Positions 59,170 to 64,000 of a DNA stretch of 64,000 nt are shown one piece after another; within the stretch, counting starts at the first letter, position 1, and each line of letters opens with the position of its first letter. Made by a program: the position numbers and the translations under genes. The stretch lies in contig OZ231127.1 in assembly GCA_965153355.1 (NCBI GenBank), positions 84,692,001-84,756,000 of the forward strand. Direction: 5' to 3'. Below the pieces are notes generated by a model. The model made no database searches. It saw nothing but the letters and a program-made list of their open reading frames with translations, and was not told where the DNA came from. This DNA is from Flaccisagitta enflata. Taxonomy: Eukaryota > Chaetognatha > Sagittoidea > Aphragmophora.

Positions 59170-59685
59170 GTTACCAAGATACCACTTACCAGACGAATTG
59201 CCGATTGGACAAGTCCCCAGATCTCACGTCACGCGTAACAGTGGTAACACCTCCTTCGACCGAATATCATGATGATGGCTTTTAATCCATGTTTTTGCCT
59301 CCGCGAACTACATGCTATTATTTTGTGGTATACACGATAGTCATGACAATCGTTTCTCGGCTTTGACTATGATGAAATACTGTCTATTATATCCACTCTT
59401 CCAAGTCTTGGTTGAAGAATCGCTTTTGAGCCTTTACGTCAAAAGACTAGCAGTCCACTACTTGTCAGTTGTTCTTAAACGGAAATTTATGAAAAAATGT
59501 ATGTCAGTGAGACTCAAGTCTTTGTCATGAAAAAGGGAAACCTGCCGAGAGAAAAAATTGAAACAATTGTAACCAACTGAAATTATATGTATACAGAGAT
59601 GATGCCACAATTGTTTCATGAAAGAGTGAAAAATGAAAACCGCACTATGTTCATTTATTCCGTAGGTTCTGTCACTCTCTCTGAT
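59170..59685. other. no gene recognised
   Basis: A 72-residue frame at 59312-59530 has no recognisable domain. Confidence 0.5.
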
Positions 59686-59706
59686 TCTCTGTCTGTCTGT
59701 GTCTCT

Positions 59707-59757
<51 letters not shown>

Positions 59758-59758
59758 A
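59686..59758. repeat. CTGT/TG array
   Basis: CTGTCTGTGTCTC then (TG)n. Confidence 0.95.
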
Positions 59759-59852
59759 TATACTTTTTTCATAATTTATACAGTAACCAATGTAAAGAAA
59801 ACATATGTTAGGAATTTCTTTGCTATTCACATACAAAATGATGAATATAAGT

Positions 59853-60215
59853 GTGGTGTGGTGGTGGTGGTGGTGGGGTGGTGGTGGAGGTGGTGGTGGT
59901 GGTGGTGGTGGCGGTGGCGGTGGTAGTGCTGGTGGTGGTGGCACTGATGGGGGAGTGGTGGCGGCGATGGAAGCAACAATGGTGTTTGAAAGTTTGTGGT
60001 GGAGGCGATGGGAAATGGGTAAGATGGCAGCAATACAGGCTGCGGCAGCGGCGGTGGCAATGGCAGTTAAAGCTTTGGCGCGGTGGTGGGAGTTTTGGGG
60101 CGTCGATGGCGGCGGCGGTGGCGGCGGCGATGGTGGCAGCGGCGGTGGCGGCGGCGGCGGTGGCGGCGGGGGCGGCGGCGGTGGCGGTGGCGATGGCAGG
60201 CGCGGGCGCAGCGCA
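59853..60215. repeat. GGT/GGC trinucleotide-rich block
   Basis: (GGT)n 59853-59945 and (GGC)n 60097-60210, with GCA/GGC-rich sequence between. Frames give Gly, Val, Ala or Pro runs only. The GC-richest simple repeat of the window. Confidence 0.85.
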
Positions 60216-60299
60216 GCAGGAGCTTTGGGGCGGAGCAGGGGTCTCTTACAGCTGCTGGAGCAGACAGCCGCTGCCCTTTTGGAGCTTAGATGATCAAGA

Positions 60300-60530
60300 T
60301 AGGGTGAAGAAGAAGTGGTATAAGGAAGAATAAGAAAATAAGATAATAATAACAATAATAAGAAGAATAAGAAGAAGAAGGAGAAGTTAATAAGAAGAAG
60401 AAGAATAAGAAGAAGAAGAAGAAGGAATAGAAGTGGTAGAATGATAAATAATAATATAAGATGTTAAGAATATATATATGTTATAAAATAAGAATATTAA
60501 TAAGAATAATAAGAAGAAGCACAGGCTTAC
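60300..60530. repeat. GAA/AAT-rich degenerate array
   Basis: AAGAAGAATAAGAAG-type units. Confidence 0.8.
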
Positions 60531-60686
60531 AAACAGCAAATAATAGTTAAAGAAGAAGATACTGGAGGATGAAGAACATGATGGAATGGGGAGAGGAAAG
60601 AGGTTATGGATTTCTCATTTGAATGCGAAGAAAAGAAATGAAAATTGACTCGAGAAAAAGAGAATATTCGCTGGCGGGGTGATCTG

Positions 60687-60690
<4 letters not shown>

Positions 60691-60742
<52 letters not shown>

Positions 60743-60760
60743 NNNNNNNNNNCTCTCTTG
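60691..60760. other. assembly gap of 10 N inside a GA array
   Basis: (GA)n to 60742, N at 60743-60752, then CTCTCT. The strand of the dinucleotide switches across the gap. Confidence 0.95.
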
Positions 60761-60992
60761 AACTTTCCCGAGCTGGCTTTTGTCTTTTTCGAGCCGTGGG
60801 CACCAAGCGTATTCTAGCCTTGGTCTTACAACGGTTGTACAATGGAACCAAATATTCTTTTAAGATGCGTCCGTCTGTTTGTCGGTCTGTTACGCTTGTG
60901 AAAAAATCACGTTTCTCGGCAGTTTTTGGCCACAGTGAGTTGAAGTAGTAGTAGAATTGCTAAATGAAAAAAAATCATGATCTGAAGCCAAA

Positions 60993-60996
<4 letters not shown>

Positions 60997-61050
<54 letters not shown>
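60997..61050. repeat. CT array
   Basis: (CT)n. Confidence 0.95.
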
Positions 61051-61056
<6 letters not shown>

Positions 61057-61118
61057 TTAGCGAGCGGCTAGTGGACGATAGATTTTAATCTAATGCCATC
61101 CTTATAGAAGCCTACCGT

Positions 61119-61438
<320 letters not shown>

Positions 61439-61749
61439 CAGGTGTTCTGTTGCTTAATTCATAGACGCTTCCGTGGAATTTGGAAGTAAAGTCAATTGCG
61501 TATATTTTGACATAAAGGATAAGTTTAATATTCATGCTCACTGTAAAGAGCTCATCAAGAGCTTTCTAATGGCGAAATCCGCATGTTTCTATCGTTATCG
61601 TAGCAGATTTGGCAAGCTGTCAAAGAGGAAAGGTTTCCACACCGCTCTGTCACGAATCATCGTTTTCGAAATGTTCGTTTCGCGAAAGTCGGCGGCGCTC
61701 GTTCGATTCAGTCAGTTTGGATTTAAATATAAGAAATTCTGCTGGATGT

Positions 61750-61850
61750 GTGAGCTGGCGGTTTGGTCTAGTGGTTAACGCACTGGGCATTCAATTTTCA
61801 AAGTGAAATCAATTTCTCTTTGTCACACCGCGGGTTCGAACCCGGGGGAA
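61750..61850 (+). repeat. tRNA-derived SINE or tRNA pseudogene
   Basis: A pol III box A (TGGTCTAGTGG, 61764-61774) and box B (GGTTCGAACCC, 61833-61843) lie about 59 bases apart. The expected acceptor stem does not pair, and the anticodon region is not readable, so this is a tRNA-derived retroposon head rather than a working tRNA. Confidence 0.6.
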
Positions 61851-62094
61851 ACTCTCGAATTTCTTTTTCTCAAGGTTAACATGCTCCGATTGATCTGAAA
61901 TTTTTTCAGGCAACAAAGTCAATCATGGGCTTTAAGAAAATATATAGATTATGACACTTTGTGCAAAAATGTGACTATGAGGAGAGCCTCCATAAAAGCC
62001 GTCTTTGAACTAAACGTACTGTAGCTCTTGAATCTTTTTGCTTACTTTCTTTTTCAAAAGAAAATTCTCTCATCTTTGGGTCTCGATCTAAATT

Positions 62095-62312
62095 TAGTTA
62101 CGCGCCGTTACAACGTTCACAAGTGTAATTTTTGACTGTTCTTAACTTGCCTGCACACAACTCTCTTTCCCGCTATGTCTTTCGGTCCATCCGTTCGTTA
62201 CACGGCGTAAACGGGTGGCTTTTGTGTTACTGCTCCTGCACATCTGCATAGTTTTCATATTTCATCATTGCCCCAGCCAACCCGCACGCGATGTAACCGT
62301 GTATCCGACCTT
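62095..62312 (+). mobile_element. family A element, decayed full-length copy
   Basis: TTTAGTTACGCGCCGTTAC at the left, CCGCTATGTCTTTCGGTCC, TACTGCTCCTGCACATC, CCCGCACGCGATG and GTATCCGACCTTTTT at the right. The order of blocks matches the 30669 and 36056 copies, but the array is reduced to a few units. Confidence 0.6.
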
Positions 62313-62654
62313 TTTAAAATGAAATCCGCCGACAGCTGCCTGATTAAGTTTTTCTGTTTTTGCCATCACATCCGTTTTTGGTCTTCCCCGATTGTGAACG
62401 TTGTTTCAACCGGCAAGTAAAGGCCACTGCCCAGATAGGTGTCCATGTCTCTTATCTAGGTTTGGCTGTCTGACCCATGCGACCATACGGGACGCGTGTT
62501 GGGCATGTAGGCATGCGTTCTATCAAGGCCAATACCTTACAGTTACGTGCGGTTGTTAAGACCATAAGACTAAAAGACTAAATGTAAATTGACTTGAAAT
62601 GACATAAATGACTTAAAATGACATAAAATGACAAAAAACCATGAAAAAAGTAAA

Positions 62655-62735
62655 GCGCTACCTACCGACCGACGAACCGACGGACCGACCAACCAACAGA
62701 CGGACAGAGTGGGTCATAGAGTCGCGTGCACAGAT
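62655..62735 (-). mobile_element. family A element, 3' fragment
   Basis: GACC/GACG/AACC array and ACAGAGTGGGTCATAGAGTC followed by GCGTGCACAGATAC; the second half of the stem is mutated. Confidence 0.6.
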
Positions 62736-63251
62736 ACTTTTTCTCGTCGCGGCCATTTGACAGTGGTGACTACTTGTACTTCGAATAGGACGACAGTGTC
62801 CTCTTGCTAACCACACTGCAACAGGGCCAAATCTTGGTGCCACCTAGGTTTGGTTTGACAGGTTTTGTGACAAAAGTTTTGTCAGCGGAACTCCTAAGTC
62901 CTCCACTGTACCAGTAACTGGGCTCAACCGCGGCGGTTCTGCATTTTGACGAGGTCAAATTTCTGACAAGTGTGAATTTTTGAAAATCTATGCAATGAAT
63001 TGTAATCATCCCATTGTCAAACTTCACTACATATAAAACTGATACGATTAATTTTGCGCGTTGAATGTGATCAGATAATATTTGCATGTAGTAAAAACCA
63101 TAAATCAACTAAAAGCCGCAATTCCAATTGACTGTAGCTCAAACCTTCGCAATTTTGAATGAACGTAATCGTCAAACTGCATTATGCAAATCAGGTTGTG
63201 GGGGCTATGATGAAATAGGTTAACCAAGCACACGATCAGTGATAAAAAAAA
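62736..63251. other. no gene recognised
   Basis: Mixed-composition unassigned sequence; the 112-residue minus frame (62770-63108) has no visible domain. Confidence 0.45.
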
Positions 63252-63660
63252 TAGTCGCAAAAGCGTTAGATGGTCAGCGGTACCCGTGCCCTGCTTAAGT
63301 AGGTTGTGGTTGAAGTTGAGGGGGGAGCAGGGCAGCGGCCCCAAAGGGGTCGATGACCTATGCTTTCACACATATGGGGAGTTTTCTCCTTCTTCATGTC
63401 CCCCCAGCCTCCAGGCCCATATCTCAGCCTGGAGGCCCATATCCCAGCCTCCAGGCCCAAATCCCAGTCTTGAGGCCCAAATCCCTAGAGAGTAGAATCT
63501 GGGCCTTGGGGTTGGGATGTAGGCCTTGAGGGTGGGATTTGGGCCTCAAGACTGGGATTTGGGCCTGGAGGCTGGGATATGGTCTCCAGGCTGAGATAAG
63601 GGCCTGGAGGCTGGGGGAGGGCGGGTACGGACATGAAGAAGGAGAAAACTCCCCAGATAA
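63252..63660 (+). mobile_element. family D element, right end incomplete
   Basis: Same start as 47136 (AGTCGCAAAAGCGTTAGATG). GGGGAGTTTTCTCCTTCTTC pairs with GAAGAAGGAGAAAACTCCCC at the right. Units CAGCCTCCAGGCCCATATC invert at about 63485. The final GGCCGCTGCCC is missing. Confidence 0.75.
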
Positions 63661-63717
63661 ACTTACCATCCAACGGCCTTAAAAAGCGTTGGTCATAGTC
63701 CCGTGTGCCTGTGACTA

Positions 63718-63860
63718 AAAAAAGCGCCACCTAGGCGACGGGGCGCCGCGCGCACGTTGGGCGCTGAGACGTCGCGCGGCCGGCGAGCCGTTGTGTGGCG
63801 CGACGGCGCGGGTGGCAGCGGCCGGCGCGGGTGGCTGCGGTCGGCGGTGCTAAGGCAGTC
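63718..63860. promoter_or_regulatory. CpG-rich island, possible promoter at the window edge
   Basis: About 140 bases of very high G+C with dense CG (GGGGCGCCGCGCGCACG, GTCGCGCGGCCGGCGAGC), unlike anything else in the window. The following sequence is purine-rich. It may be the first exon or promoter of a gene beyond the right edge, or a GC-rich repeat. No coding call is made. Confidence 0.35.
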
Positions 63861-64000
63861 ATTACCAACTCAACTTCTTGCTTTGTCGTTAGTGAAAGAA
63901 AGAAAGAGAGGAAAGGGAAAAAAAAGGAGAAAATGTCTCTTGGAAACGTCTCTTTAACAACGACGAATAGAAACAGCGGGAGAAGGAGAAAGAGAAAAAT

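Noticed and set aside
61750-61850. Functional tRNA gene
   Set aside because: Acceptor stem does not pair and the anticodon arm is disrupted; only the two promoter boxes are good.

Overview
This is a gene-poor, very repeat-rich stretch of animal nuclear DNA. Support for a eukaryote comes from GT-AG introns, very long di-, tri- and tetranucleotide arrays, SINE-like pol III boxes, DNA-transposon remnants and a 10-N assembly gap. The one clear gene is a family AA15 lytic polysaccharide monooxygenase (LPMO), a family common in arthropods, molluscs and other marine invertebrates. Together with the abundant hairpin-ended elements carrying GTCC/GTCG-type tetranucleotide arrays, reminiscent of the pearl/mini-me/Helentron-derived elements described in bivalves and flies, this suggests a marine lophotrochozoan, most likely a mollusc. 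That assignment is an inference and cannot be settled from the sequence alone.

Layout. 1-4.1 kb: microsatellites, one hairpin-ended element and a decayed Tc1-like transposase. 4.1-10.2 kb: a nested block. A 34-bp inverted repeat (4103-4136 / 10171-10204) encloses a 4.1-kb foldback element (5295-9416), which in turn holds a hAT-like MITE (5781-6465) and two inverted-minisatellite elements (6961-8129). 10.4-12.6 kb, minus strand: four exons of the AA15 LPMO, together coding for essentially the whole mature enzyme; the signal-peptide exon was not found. 12.7-30 kb: a second foldback (13538-14682), hairpin-ended elements, a 614-bp near-perfect palindrome and long AT, TTC, GTT and GA tracts. 30-40 kb: a target-site-flanked hAT MITE (31517-31965), a pogo-like MITE (33011-33517), a 74-bp satellite interrupted by a TA-flanked MITE, a 749-bp foldback, and a composite minisatellite made of nine ~68-bp cores separated by CAGA arrays. 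40-64 kb: an inverted-minisatellite element, a 1-kb AAC array, further MITEs, a 93-bp satellite, polypyrimidine and polypurine minisatellites, an assembly gap whose flanks switch from GA to CT, and a CpG-rich island at the right edge that may belong to a gene beyond the window.

No operon-like or pathway organisation is present. The biology to read here is one secreted copper enzyme for chitin or cellulose oxidation, embedded in a dense landscape of non-autonomous mobile elements. Several of these look uncharacterised and share one theme: a short tandem array held between structured or inverted ends. Most long open frames in the window are translations of microsatellites and are not genes.
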